A stretch of DNA of 64,000 nt from Methanocorpusculum parvum (GTDB lineage Archaea; Halobacteriota; Methanomicrobia; Methanomicrobiales; Methanocorpusculaceae). The stretch spans positions 62,001 to 126,000 of the forward strand of contig SUTD01000002.1 of the NCBI GenBank assembly GCA_015063085.1, given 5' to 3'. Position 1 is the first letter of the stretch, and each line of letters starts with the position of its first letter. Made by a program: the position numbers and the translations under genes. Positions 30,428-38,957 of the stretch are shown in pieces. The notes under the pieces are model-generated. The model searched no databases. It was not told the DNA's origin and was given only the letters and a program-made list of their open reading frames with translations.

Positions 30428-31324
30428 TCAGATGCAGTCCTTTAAGTTGAACTTGAACGGACCGAGGTTTCCGCCGTAGTTTCCTGCGGTGATCTTAACG
30501 ACACCCGGAACTCTGCATGCTGCCTGGACACCGGCCTTCATTGCTGCCTTGACTGCCTCTTCGGAGACACCGTCAATGACAATCTCGTAAACTGCCTTGA
30601 CGCCTTCCGGAATCTCAGTCTCGAGACCCTTCTCAATGACTGCTTCACGGATGGATGGGCAGAACTTTTCGTTGGTGGAAGCTCCCATGAACTTGTAGTT
30701 TAAGGAACCAACCTTGGAACCAGAGGAGACAACTCCTCCCGGGAACGGAGTGATGACACCGTCAACTTCTGCAATTGCATCGACTGCTGCTTCTGCAGCG
30801 ATTAATGCGGACATCTGGGAGTCACCGAGGATTAAGAAGTTACCGCCCGCAACACCCTTGATTGCGCCGATTTCTTCCTCAACAATGAAGTCGCCGCCCA
30901 TGATTGGGATGGACCAGCACTGGATTCCGCCAACCTCGACCTTCTTCTCGAACTTGTCTCCGAAGAAGTGGAGCTTGATTGGGATGATTTCCTCTTCGCC
31001 TGCGTGTCCGTTGAAGACAGCGGTGGTTGGTGCGGTTAAGACACACTCAGAGACGCGCTCTAAGACCTGCTCTTTGAGTGCCTTCTTTCCGCAGCAGATA
31101 AGAATGGAGTAACCCGGGCGGTTGTCCGGAGTCTCGGATGCCGGGATGAACTTCTCAATACCTGCTTCACACGGGCATCCGATGGTGGAGGTTGCAAATC
31201 CGGTTGCTTCGGTTGCTGCCTTGTATGCCCATTCCTTCGTTACTGCAGTGATAATTACACGGGCTGCCCAGACAGGGAAACCTTCTGCGTAAGTATCCTC
31301 GATAATTACACCGTTAAATTCCAT
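30428..31324 (-). CDS. ftr: formylmethanofuran:tetrahydromethanopterin formyltransferase
   Basis: The start at 31324 (MEFNGVIIEDTYAEGFPVWA) has GGTGAACTT upstream and gives 298 residues, the usual length. It is recognised along its whole length: ARVIITAVTKEWAYKAATEA, TGFATSTIGCPCEAGIEKFI, SGSKVGSLNYKFMGASTNEKF and the ending GPFKFNLKDCI. The enzyme moves the formyl group from formylmethanofuran to tetrahydromethanopterin, the second step of CO2 reduction to methane, in the cytoplasm as a tetramer. It stands alone here, not with fmd/fwd genes, and is bracketed by R1 repeats on both sides. Some Ftr homologues act in methylotrophs, but the setting is clearly methanogenic. Confidence 0.97.
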   Translation of the reverse strand: MEFNGVIIEDTYAEGFPVWAARVIITAVTKEWAYKAATEATGFATSTIGCPCEAGIEKFIPASETPDNRPGYSILICCGKKALKEQVLERVSECVLTAPTTAVFNGHAGEEEIIPIKLHFFGDKFEKKVEVGGIQCWSIPIMGGDFIVEEEIGAIKGVAGGNFLILGDSQMSALIAAEAAVDAIAEVDGVITPFPGGVVSSGSKVGSLNYKFMGASTNEKFCPSIREAVIEKGLETEIPEGVKAVYEIVIDGVSEEAVKAAMKAGVQAACRVPGVVKITAGNYGGNLGPFKFNLKDCI

Positions 31325-31385
31325 AAGTTCACCTATGTAGTGATACCATATGTTTGTAGCGAGAACTAAATAGTACTTTCCTTTC

Positions 31386-31495
31386 GCCGTATGCCCGTGA
31401 CGGGCGCGAGCCGAAGGCTCAAGCCGGGAGCAAGTCAGCATGACTTGCGAGCCTGAGGGGCATACGGCTCTTCGAGCCGTAGCCCTAAAGGGTTG
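31386..31495. repeat. long R1 repeat copy upstream of ftr
   Basis: This copy has the same ends as the others (cgccgtatgcccgtgacg; cctgaggggcatacggctct with tcgagccgtagccct) but an additional internal segment of about 50 bp with its own hairpins (gcgagccgaaggctc; caagtcagcatgacttg). It fills most of the 288-bp gap between ftr and the next gene. No duplicated flank is seen. Confidence 0.65.
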
Positions 31496-31612
31496 AGGTA
31501 TTCGAGATTATGGAAAAAGCGCAGAGGACATAAATGCCCGTCTTGAAAGAAGGAACAGGAACTATGTTTCTCTCAAAATCAAAAAAAAGAACAGGAAAAG
31601 AATGTCGGGATA

Positions 31613-32356
31613 TTACTTTCCTGCGTGTTCCTTGATTTTCTGCCAGGCTTCGTCATGATGCCGGGCGACAGAGTCCGGGAATGCCTTTGCCAGGCGCTGA
31701 ATCTGCCGTTTTGACCGGGAAAAAGCCGCAAAAACATCCTCACGGAAATCCTCCGCATTGTCTTTGAACTCCTCTGCCGCATGTTCGATGCGGTGCTGAA
31801 CATGTGCAAGATGCGACTTGAGATGCAGAAGCGAGGAAAGCGTCACTGCCAGATCGGCGGCAAACAGAACCAGGAAAACCAGTGCTAACGGATTTGCAAT
31901 ATCTGCCGGGATGGAAACGGTAACGCGGGACACCAGCGGCTGGACGATATAGATAATCACCACCGACATCAGCCCGAAGAACAGCGCACTCTTCAGACAA
32001 ATGCGACCCTGGAAATTGAACTTCTGCTTCGAATAATCCCACCAGCGGATATGGAATGCGCTTTCGAGAATCACGGCAGTCACATATTCCAGAAGCGTAC
32101 AAATCACCAGACCGCCGAAAAACACCAGCGGAATATCAACATAGGGAAGATGTGTCGGAATTGCGGAACTGCGGAAAAAAGACATCGCCAGCATCACAAA
32201 AACCGCACCGAACCCGTAAACCGGAATTACCGGACCGTTTAAAAAACCACGGTTAATGAAATGCCCTGCGCGAATCGAGCAGAACGTCGTCTCCCACACC
32301 CAGCCGAGAAAGCTGTATATTGCAAACCAGATGAAGAGCGTAACAATATTTATCAT
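31613..32356 (-). CDS. CmpB-type membrane protein (putative ABC transporter permease family)
   Basis: This 247-residue protein has the characteristic N-terminus of the family once called putative ABC transporter, CmpB type: FIWFAIYSFLGWVWETTFCS, GHFINRGFLNGPVIPVYGFG. About five to six TM helices follow, then a cytoplasmic C-terminal tail that is helical and basic (FSRSKRQIQRLAKAFPDSVA). The transport function was inferred in the family and never well proven. It is monocistronic here, between ftr and EF-2. Confidence 0.75.
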   Translation of the reverse strand: MINIVTLFIWFAIYSFLGWVWETTFCSIRAGHFINRGFLNGPVIPVYGFGAVFVMLAMSFFRSSAIPTHLPYVDIPLVFFGGLVICTLLEYVTAVILESAFHIRWWDYSKQKFNFQGRICLKSALFFGLMSVVIIYIVQPLVSRVTVSIPADIANPLALVFLVLFAADLAVTLSSLLHLKSHLAHVQHRIEHAAEEFKDNAEDFREDVFAAFSRSKRQIQRLAKAFPDSVARHHDEAWQKIKEHAGK

Positions 32357-32502
32357 TCACCGCTTTGTTTGCTGTATAAAGTATAATAGCTGAAGATTGC
32401 GGCAGAAAAGAAGTACAAAACAGAAAACCCGAGAGGGTGGGTTTTGGGATTTCTCCCAACCCGAAAACCTGTCCAAAGGACAGGAACAGGTGTGTGAAAG
32501 AC

Positions 32503-34701
32503 TTACTCGAGGTAGTCCTTCGGGGTTGGAATCTCTTCCTTGAGGCCCTTTCTCTTACGGATACCCTTAACGATTTCCGGAAGCATACCCTGCGGGACCA
32601 TTGCGAATCCTGCAAAGGACTGGGACCACATTGCACGACCCTCAGTTGCAGAACGGAGATCGCCTGCGAAACCGAAGAGCTCTGCAACCGGTGCCTGACC
32701 GTTGACAACGATCTGGTCACCCTCAACATCAGTAGTGGAGAGCATACCGCGTCTTCCCTGAATCTGGGAAATTGCTGCACCCATCTGATCCTGCGGAACA
32801 GTGATCTGGATGTTCTGCATCGGCTCTAAGAGAGTGTCGCCTGCCATGAGGAGAGCTGCCTTCATACCGCCGCGAACTGCCGGAATGACCTGTCCCGGAC
32901 CACGGTGGATTGCATCTTCGTGGAGCTTGACATCGTGGAGCTTGATTAAGACATTCTGAACCTGCTCATCTGCAAGCGGTCCGCCGTCGAGTGCCTCGTG
33001 GATACCATCGATGATAAGTTCCATGGTTTCGTTGAGGTACTGAATACCCTTGGTACAGTCGACGAACATGTTGGATCCGTAGATGTCCTTGACAGACTTT
33101 GCTTCTTCCTTGTCCATACCGAGTGCAACGAGTGCGTCACGGCGTGCGATGTTGTCCATGTTCATGGTAACTTCGTTTGCCTGGATTGCATCGAGGATGT
33201 TCTGCGGCATTGGCTCAACAGAGAGGAAGAATCTGTTGTGTCTGTTCGGGGACTTTCCTTCAACAGTACCGTTGAGTGCCTGTGCGACGGTCTCACGGTA
33301 AACAACGATTGGCGGAGAGGTAATGATGTCGACACCTTTGTCTCTCTTGATACGTCCGGTAACGACTTCAAGGTGAAGTTCACCCATACCTGCAATGAGG
33401 TGTTCTCCGGTCTCTTCGTTGATGTTGACACGGATTGTCGGGTCTTCCTTTCCGACCTGGTGGAGAACTTCAATGAGTTTCGGCAGGTCTTTGGTGTTCT
33501 TTGCCTCGACTGCGACGGTCATAACCGGCTCAGAGTAGTGCTGGAGAGACTCGAACGGAGTCATTTCCTTTAAGGAAGTAACAGTGGATCCGACGATTGC
33601 GTCACCGAGACCAGTAACTGCTGCGATGTTACCTGCAACAATCTTGTCGACATCGACACGGGTCGGACCCATGAAGATACCAACCTGCTGGAGTCTGTTC
33701 GGCTTGCCTGCAGTTCCGGAGACGTAGAGTTCCTGACCGCGGGTAAGAGTTCCGGAGAACAGTCTTCCGGTTGCGACTTCTCCTGCGTGCTTGTCGAAGG
33801 AGATATCAGTAATCATGAGTGCGACAGGTCCGTTCGGGTCGCATGCGTACATTGCCTTACCGACAGTGGACTCGACATCGCCGTGCCAGATGATGTGGCA
33901 TCTGTTACCCTGTGCCTGGAGCGGGTTCGGGAGGAACTCGACGACCATGTCAAGGAGAACTGCGTGAAGCGGGGATGCCTTTGCGAGGTACTTTGCGTCG
34001 CCTTCATTGCACTTGTCAATGATAGTCTGGAGGGTGACACCGGACTTCTTCATGTACGGAATCGAGATTGCCCAGTTGTAGAGTGCAGATCCGAATGCTA
34101 CGTTGCCCTTTAATGCATCGAGCTTCCATCCGCCGTTGTTGTAGAGCTCCTCGTTCATTCCCTTAATGAGCTTGTTAACTTTGTCGATGACTTTTCCTAA
34201 GCGGATCATCATGTCCTGCGGGTTAACTTTAAGCTCGTTGATAAGTCTGTCAACCTTGTTGATGAACAGTACTGGGTGAACACCCTCTTTGAGTGCCTGA
34301 CGGAGAACAGTCTCAGTCTGCGGCATCGGGCCTTCGACTGCATCGACGACAACGACTGCACCGTCGACTGCTCTCATTGCACGAGTAACATCTCCACCGA
34401 AGTCGACGTGACCTGGGGTGTCGATCATGTTGATGAGGTATTCCTGACCGTTGACTTCGTGAACCATCGAAACGTTGGAAGAGTCGATAGTAATTCCGCG
34501 AGCCTGTTCTTCCTCGTCGGAGTCAGTCCAGCATGCCTTTCCTGCAAGCTCTTCGGAGAGCATTCCTGCTCCGGAGAGAAGGTTGTCAGAAAGGGTAGTC
34601 TTTCCGTGGTCAATGTGTGCTACGATACCGATGTTGCGAATGTGCTGGGTGTCGTTCATCAGCACATTAATACGCTCGACCATTTTCTTTCCGCGTGACA
34701 T
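32503..34701 (-). CDS. fusA: translation elongation factor 2
   Basis: This 732-residue protein is the full archaeal EF-2 length. GTPase motifs are [20 protein letters not shown] (G1), RGITIDSS (G2), [12 protein letters not shown] (G3) and FINKVDRL (G4). The diphthamide loop is present in [20 protein letters not shown], with the modifiable histidine after DAI. It translocates tRNA and mRNA on the ribosome. Start [14 protein letters not shown] has GGTGA 6-7 bases upstream. It is the last gene of the uS12-uS7-EF-2 operon. The diphthamide synthesis gene dph6 is 11 kb away at 45.5-46.2 kb. Confidence 0.98.
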   Translation of the reverse strand: MSRGKKMVERINVLMNDTQHIRNIGIVAHIDHGKTTLSDNLLSGAGMLSEELAGKACWTDSDEEEQARGITIDSSNVSMVHEVNGQEYLINMIDTPGHVDFGGDVTRAMRAVDGAVVVVDAVEGPMPQTETVLRQALKEGVHPVLFINKVDRLINELKVNPQDMMIRLGKVIDKVNKLIKGMNEELYNNGGWKLDALKGNVAFGSALYNWAISIPYMKKSGVTLQTIIDKCNEGDAKYLAKASPLHAVLLDMVVEFLPNPLQAQGNRCHIIWHGDVESTVGKAMYACDPNGPVALMITDISFDKHAGEVATGRLFSGTLTRGQELYVSGTAGKPNRLQQVGIFMGPTRVDVDKIVAGNIAAVTGLGDAIVGSTVTSLKEMTPFESLQHYSEPVMTVAVEAKNTKDLPKLIEVLHQVGKEDPTIRVNINEETGEHLIAGMGELHLEVVTGRIKRDKGVDIITSPPIVVYRETVAQALNGTVEGKSPNRHNRFFLSVEPMPQNILDAIQANEVTMNMDNIARRDALVALGMDKEEAKSVKDIYGSNMFVDCTKGIQYLNETMELIIDGIHEALDGGPLADEQVQNVLIKLHDVKLHEDAIHRGPGQVIPAVRGGMKAALLMAGDTLLEPMQNIQITVPQDQMGAAISQIQGRRGMLSTTDVEGDQIVVNGQAPVAELFGFAGDLRSATEGRAMWSQSFAGFAMVPQGMLPEIVKGIRKRKGLKEEIPTPKDYLE

Positions 34702-34737
34702 TTTCTTTCACCTGAAAAATAAATTGTATGGGGGTGA

Positions 34738-35322
34738 TTAGCGTGCAGACTTTGCCATACGCTCGACTTCGTCTTTCTTTCCGACAGAGAAGCACTTGGT
34801 ATCTCCCTTTGCTGCCATGATTAACTCATTTGCAAGGACAAGGTATGCCGGCTTCTTTGTTTTGTGGGATCCCTTCCAGGTTGCAAGGGCAATGTATCTG
34901 AGTGCAGTGTTGACACGGCGGATTGGTGCAGAGTCAACGGACTTTGGAACATTGATACCACCGTACTTTAAACGGACAATTTCCTCACGCGGTGCTGCGT
35001 TGGAGATTGCGTCAACTAAGACCTGAAGCGGGTTCTGCTTGGTCTTCTTGTTGATCTCGTCGAATGCATCCATGACCATCTTGGTACAGTGCATCTTCTT
35101 TCCGGTGTTGGTTTCGGTCTGCATTAAGCGGTTGATAAGTCTCTCGACGATTGCCATCTGGGACTTGGTGAACTGCTGCTGGGTAAGTCTTCCACAGGAG
35201 CTTGGGATTTCAGTGGAGCTTACGGTGATGTAGCGGATGAGACCCTGGTCTTTTACAACGACTTCGGAAGTATCCCACTTGCCGAAGAGGAGAATCTTGG
35301 AGGTTGCGTTTTCTTCAGTCAT
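34738..35322 (-). CDS. rps7: 30S ribosomal protein S7 (uS7)
   Basis: This 194-residue archaeal uS7 is recognised by LTQQQFTKSQMAIVERLINR, LMQTETNTGKKMHCTKMVMD, NAAPREEIVRLKYGGINVPK and SVDSAPIRRVNTALRYIALA. It nucleates assembly of the small-subunit head and contacts the E-site tRNA. AGGTAAATATC precedes the ATG. It lies between uS12 (5 bases upstream) and EF-2 (36 bases downstream). Confidence 0.97.
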   Translation of the reverse strand: MTEENATSKILLFGKWDTSEVVVKDQGLIRYITVSSTEIPSSCGRLTQQQFTKSQMAIVERLINRLMQTETNTGKKMHCTKMVMDAFDEINKKTKQNPLQVLVDAISNAAPREEIVRLKYGGINVPKSVDSAPIRRVNTALRYIALATWKGSHKTKKPAYLVLANELIMAAKGDTKCFSVGKKDEVERMAKSAR

Positions 35323-35327
35323 GATAT

Positions 35328-35756
35328 TTACCTTCTTGCCTTCTCCTGACGTCCGAGAACAAGTTCGTGTAAGGTGACACCGTTGACTGCGATGACAACG
35401 AAACGAACTCCCGGGATATCTCCCATGGAACGTCCTGCACGACCGCCGATACCGCAGATGGTAACTTCGTCGTGTTCATCAATGAAGTTGATTGCACCGT
35501 CGCCGACTGCGAATGCAGTAACCTGACGACCGTTCTTGATAAGCTGAACTCTGACGCACTTTCTGATTGCGGAGTTCGGCTGCTTTGCTTCAACACCGAC
35601 CTTTTCGAGGACGATTGCACGTCCGAGCGGTGCACCCTCTAACGGGTCTGCTTTCAGTTTCAGTTTAAGTGCCCTGCGGGAGTAAACTGAGTCGCTCCAC
35701 CGGAATTTCTTGGCGTTGCGAACTAATTGTCTTGCTGCGAATTTTCCCTGTCCCAT
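35328..35756 (-). CDS. rps12: 30S ribosomal protein S12 (uS12)
   Basis: This 142-residue archaeal/eukaryotic-type uS12 shows the decoding-site segment [20 protein letters not shown], then [20 protein letters not shown] and [20 protein letters not shown]. It monitors codon-anticodon pairing. The ATG follows GAGGA. It is the first gene of the operon in this window; in most archaea nusA and rpl30e come directly before it, but here 300 bases of non-coding DNA and the FBPase genes lie upstream, and nusA is at 51.5 kb. Confidence 0.97.
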   Translation of the reverse strand: MGQGKFAARQLVRNAKKFRWSDSVYSRRALKLKLKADPLEGAPLGRAIVLEKVGVEAKQPNSAIRKCVRVQLIKNGRQVTAFAVGDGAINFIDEHDEVTICGIGGRAGRSMGDIPGVRFVVIAVNGVTLHELVLGRQEKARR

Positions 35757-36059
35757 TAAAGTTCCTCTTTATACAAGTTGGATTAATGTGATTTGGTATT
35801 GTGACTGTTAGCGGAGATCTCACGCTAACATGTTCCTATACTTATGAGTTGGATGAGGTTATAATAGTGACGGAGGTCAAAATAAGCCCGAATCGGCCTT
35901 CAAACCAGTCATTTTTGGAAGAAACAGCAACACAAAACAATCATGTTTAAATATAATGACTGAGATTGTCTGTAAATTTCGCAAAAACAAAATGTTCGTA
36001 ACCGAACAATGATATCTTGTTCGTGCAAAAATCCATGCGCGCCAGAAGCGCAGGAAAAA
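35757..36059. other. promoter region of the uS12 operon
   Basis: No gene is supported in about 300 bases. The AT-rich part near 35920-36010 carries short inverted words (gttcgtaaccgaac near 35994) and TATA-like sequences; transcription of the uS12 operon must start here because the upstream gene ends at 36060. Confidence 0.4.
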
Positions 36060-36707
36060 TCAGAGTTCTGATGCCCGGAAACGCGGGGCATCAAAGAGCG
36101 GAGTGTCAAAGAGGTCAAGAGGCCCGGTAAGCACTCCGCTGCCTAAAGAAAATCCAAGAGCAACAACCGGCGTTACTTTTGTTCTGACGATTGCAGAATC
36201 GCAAAGGCTCACCGGAGCAATGCCGCGAAGGCTTGCTTTTTCGTCTGCAAATGTTTCCAGGAGTTCTGCTGTAGTACAGAACTCGCCTTCCGTTCTGCAA
36301 AGCATAACTGATGCAGAAGAAGCAGCCTGGTTTTCCCCTTTTGGAATCAAGCCGTTCCAAAACGCAGTATCCGATGAGCCTGCAAGGAAGAGAACGAAAG
36401 CCTCTGACTCGCGTTCTTCAAAGGTCAGAGATATTGAAGATTCTGCTGCAGGATTTTTGAAGAGCTTTCTTTTCTCTGCAATCTCTTCTCCGACAGCATA
36501 TGCTTCCTTAATTATAGATGCAACGTCGCCGTCTGAAACAAGTAAGGAAACCACTCTGTCTCCGATGTGTGTGACAACGAAGTCATGCAGGATATCTCCT
36601 TTTGCTTTCCGGAAAACCTTGTCTACTGCCTGTAAGACATCTGGAAATACGCGTGTGCATCCGGCAATTCCGCCGAGAGGTTTTGCATAAACCGTGAGAG
36701 TGGACAT
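36060..36707 (-). CDS. shortened, catalytically dead FBP aldolase/phosphatase homologue
   Basis: This 215-residue protein aligns in order with the archaeal bifunctional FBP aldolase/phosphatase (about 365-400 residues). Its matching segments are TLTVYAKPLGGIAGCTRVFP against T-SVIKADIGSLAGH--VHP, DFVVTHIGDR against YYITHVGDD, FEERESEAFVLFLAGSSDTA against IEERASEPIAIFMADKTEPG, and VVALGFSLGSGVLTGPLDLF against LLGLGFNVKNGRLVGPTDLF. The metal-binding Asp and His of the first motif, the second Asp of HVGDD, the AGQDLLSDSFSGN loop and the Lys/Tyr of the aldolase site are all missing. It therefore should not be an enzyme. TAATG overlap couples it to the class I FBPase upstream. Confidence 0.7.
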   Translation of the reverse strand: MSTLTVYAKPLGGIAGCTRVFPDVLQAVDKVFRKAKGDILHDFVVTHIGDRVVSLLVSDGDVASIIKEAYAVGEEIAEKRKLFKNPAAESSISLTFEERESEAFVLFLAGSSDTAFWNGLIPKGENQAASSASVMLCRTEGEFCTTAELLETFADEKASLRGIAPVSLCDSAIVRTKVTPVVALGFSLGSGVLTGPLDLFDTPLFDAPRFRASEL

Positions 36708-37591
36708 TACTCGGTTGCTTCAATCTTGGCAATCATGCCGTGGCTTCCGACATAGACAATGGTTCTCTGGTGAACTTCTTCCGGCACAATGTCTAAGGTG
36801 GTCTTGGTTCCGTTAGAGACAGCTCCTCCTGCCTGAACTGCGAGGTATCCGATCGGATTTACTTCAAAGACTAAACGGAGCTTTCCGTTCGGCTGCTTCT
36901 CGCTTGGCGGGTATGCGTATACTCCTCCGTACTGGAGAATCTGGTGGAAGTCTGCAACGAATGAACCGGAGTAACGGTTCTTTGCCCCTTCGTTTTCGAT
37001 GCGATTAACGAACTTTGCGTGCTTTCCAAGCCACTCGGTTCTGACCCCTCCGCTTCCATAGAGATTTCCTTCCGGAATCTTGACATGGTTTTTGAGCATC
37101 TGGTAAACACCCTCTTTGTCCTGCGCAAAGATGGCAACCCCTTTTCCAACCGAGACAGTAAGAGTAGTCATTGGACCGTAGAGGATATAGAATGCAGCCT
37201 TGAGGTCTTTTCCGGCCTGCATACAGCTTCCCTCGTAGATTCCAACAATGGTTCCCACACAGAGGTTGACTTTGATTAAGGATGAGCCGTCGAGCGGGTC
37301 CATGACGACAGAGTACTTTGCAGACTCAGAGAGTTTGACAATATCATCACGTTCTTCGGATGCAACCTCACGAACAAGTCCGCTTCCGGCAAGCACATTA
37401 GTAATGTGGGTGTCAGACCAGGTGTCCATCTCAGCCTGCGTTTCTCCTGAGGAGTTGGTCGAGTCGGCATAGTTCTGGTTGGAGATGAATGCATCGCGGA
37501 TTGGTGCTGCCTGTGCCCCGATAAGGGAGATGATAGAGATAAGCTCCTCATCGGCACCGCAGTCTTTCAGATATTCAGGCAGTGTGGTCAT
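36707..37591 (-). CDS. fbp: fructose-1,6-bisphosphatase, class I
   Basis: This 294-residue protein carries the class I signature metal site VVMDPLDGSSLIKVNLCVGT with the upstream acidic loop SEERDDIV, and the substrate motifs KNRYSGSFVADFHQIL, GGVYAYPPSEKQPNGKLRLV and FEVNPIGYLAVQAGGA. It hydrolyses fructose 1,6-bisphosphate to fructose 6-phosphate in gluconeogenesis. Most methanogens use the bifunctional FBPA/P or class IV enzymes; class I is the bacterial/eukaryotic type, so horizontal acquisition is likely. It is the first gene of a two-gene unit with the inactive FBPA/P homologue. Confidence 0.92.
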   Translation of the reverse strand: MTTLPEYLKDCGADEELISIISLIGAQAAPIRDAFISNQNYADSTNSSGETQAEMDTWSDTHITNVLAGSGLVREVASEERDDIVKLSESAKYSVVMDPLDGSSLIKVNLCVGTIVGIYEGSCMQAGKDLKAAFYILYGPMTTLTVSVGKGVAIFAQDKEGVYQMLKNHVKIPEGNLYGSGGVRTEWLGKHAKFVNRIENEGAKNRYSGSFVADFHQILQYGGVYAYPPSEKQPNGKLRLVFEVNPIGYLAVQAGGAVSNGTKTTLDIVPEEVHQRTIVYVGSHGMIAKIEATE

Positions 37592-37661
37592 AGTATCTAT
37601 ACTATATGCGTTTCTGCCTAATAATCATCAAGGTTGATACACAAAAGAAGAAGAATACACT

Positions 37662-37715
37662 GGGGTTAAGGCTCGCAGAGCCGCATGCCCCTTAGGCGTC
37701 GCGGGCATACGGGCG
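37662..37715. repeat. R1 repeat copy beside tRNA-Leu
   Basis: ggttaaggctcgcagagccg and ccttaggcgtcgcgggcata with terminal cgggcg: the same orientation as the copy at 30368. It ends 9 bases from the 3' end of tRNA-Leu. No duplication of the tRNA end is visible. Confidence 0.75.
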
Positions 37716-37724
37716 TGTGAAAAG

Positions 37725-37807
37725 TGCGAGGGAAGGGATTCGAACCCTTGAACTCCTAGAGACTGCGCCCTAAACGCAGCGCCGTTGACCGACTTGGCAA
37801 CCCTCGC
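37725..37807 (-). tRNA. tRNA-Leu (UAG anticodon)
   Basis: On the minus strand the acceptor GCGAGGG pairs with CCCTCGC and is followed by discriminator A. The anticodon arm is CTGCG-TTTAGGG-CGCAG, giving anticodon UAG, and a long class II variable arm and the T arm GGG-TTCGAAT-CCC follow. It decodes CUA and CUG leucine codons. No intron and no encoded CCA. Confidence 0.95.
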
Positions 37808-37942
37808 TAAGTTGTTTAACTATATACGTCAGGTATCACTAAATACTCTTCTATACTGCCCTGCCTGACAGCGAAGTGAAGTATTCCGGAATACGGGTGA
37901 GTGATAAAGTCTATCTTTTATCACGGAGAATAGAATAGTAAC

Positions 37943-38095
37943 ATGGTTGTAGAACACACCTGCGGATTCAAACGCGATATTTACTGTCGGGAATGCGGCA
38001 CTGAACTGATTCAAAACCCGCGCGGAGAACTGCTCTGTCCGAAATGCGGAAGAAGGCCGGCAATCCTTTGTCCGCACTGCGGAAAGCTCTGGTAA
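37943..38095 (+). CDS. 50-residue zinc-ribbon protein
   Basis: ATG at 37943, TAA at 38093. The product contains three CxxC pairs: C15/C18 (YCRECG), C32/C35 (LLCPKCGRRP) and C43/C46 (LCPHCGKLW), with an additional Cys7. This suggests one zinc ribbon plus a half. It has no recognised partner. It lies in the 290-base gap between tRNA-Leu and the DUF1922 gene and converges with the latter. The regular cysteine spacing makes a chance frame very unlikely. Confidence 0.75.
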   Translation: MVVEHTCGFKRDIYCRECGTELIQNPRGELLCPKCGRRPAILCPHCGKLW

Positions 38096-38096
38096 T

Positions 38097-38366
38097 TTAC
38101 GCTGAAGTCAGCCACTCGGAATACTTTTTCCGGACAAGAGCAACCTCTTCCGGATGCAGATCAGCACGGCCGGTGTGCTGAAGATATCGGTGAACCGCAG
38201 CAATCAGCTCCTCCGCCTCGGAAAAATCATTCACTTCCAAATATACCGGGACAGCCGAAAGGGAAATCACCTCTCCGCAGACCGGACAGAGTTTCCACTT
38301 CCCATATTTATCCGTATACGTGAACTCACGGCAGTTCGGACAGCGGACAACCCAATAGGCACCCAT
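38097..38366 (-). CDS. DUF1922-like zinc-ribbon protein
   Basis: This 89-residue protein has an N-terminal zinc ribbon (YWVVRCPNCREFTYTDKYGK, LCPVCG) followed by a helical tail (FSEAEELIAAVHRYLQHTGR). The first part matches the archaeal DUF1922 domain, known only structurally. It converges with the 50-residue zinc-ribbon gene, one base apart. Confidence 0.75.
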   Translation of the reverse strand: MGAYWVVRCPNCREFTYTDKYGKWKLCPVCGEVISLSAVPVYLEVNDFSEAEELIAAVHRYLQHTGRADLHPEEVALVRKKYSEWLTSA

Positions 38367-38410
38367 CTCTTCTTTGAATATTGTCCTGACAGGTAAATAA
38401 GGTATCTGTG

Positions 38411-38896
38411 TCAGAGCCTCTGGATAATGGAGTTTGCCGCGACAGTTACTGTTTTCATCTCCGGCTTCATGATGGCGACCGGCACATCAACAACCCTTTC
38501 GACAAGTGAGGAGAGAATCGGTGCACAGATAATTCCGGCAGCCCCCTCATTTCTTGCATGAACCGCCGCGACAAGACAGTCTTCAAGAGAGTTTGCCGTA
38601 TAGCCTTTCAGCCGGTACTCAACACCGTCTGCATGAATTTTTGTCCCCTCCACTTCATCGAGCAGGAACTTTGCGGCAATCACCGCGATGAACTTTCCGT
38701 GATTTGGAGAAAAGACGGAGACGATTTTTTTGACAGTTGAAAGACGCGGATCGCGCTCTCCGGATGCTATTTTGTACAGAGTAACCGCAGGGATTCCGGT
38801 AAGTTCTGAGAGCTGACGGATTGACATATCCCTTCTATCAAGCTCTTCCTGAAATGCGATTCTAAAATCAGTCTCAAATATACGCTGTTCGAACAT
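38411..38896 (-). CDS. XRE-type transcription regulator with C-terminal sensor domain
   Basis: This 161-residue protein has a Cro/CI-type HTH at about residues 15-60 (LDRRDMSIRQLSELTGIPAV, TLYKIASGERDPRLSTVKKI). The C-terminal part (FIAVIAAKFLLDEVEGTKIH, CLVAAVHARNEGAAGIICAP, VVDVPVAIMKPEMKTVTVA) is an alpha/beta fold that may bind a small ligand. The layout matches a family of archaeal predicted regulators. It is followed 43 bases later by the DUF1922 gene and may regulate itself. Confidence 0.8.
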   Translation of the reverse strand: MFEQRIFETDFRIAFQEELDRRDMSIRQLSELTGIPAVTLYKIASGERDPRLSTVKKIVSVFSPNHGKFIAVIAAKFLLDEVEGTKIHADGVEYRLKGYTANSLEDCLVAAVHARNEGAAGIICAPILSSLVERVVDVPVAIMKPEMKTVTVAANSIIQRL

Positions 38897-38957
38897 CGTA
38901 AGATACCAATGACAATTATTTATGACGTTGGATATTAAAAAAGTGATGTGGTGTATA

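Noticed and set aside
32998-33573. 191-residue plus-strand frame opposite EF-2
   Set aside because: It lies antisense to the well-supported EF-2 gene and has cysteine- and valine-rich shadow composition.
36103-36690. 195-residue plus-strand frame opposite the FBPA/P-like gene
   Set aside because: The minus-strand frame has clear homology in order to FBPA/P and couples to fbp; the plus frame is its shadow.
37662-37807. R1 beside tRNA-Leu as an integrated element with att duplication
   Set aside because: I found no second copy of the tRNA 3' end on the other side of the repeat and no integrase nearby.
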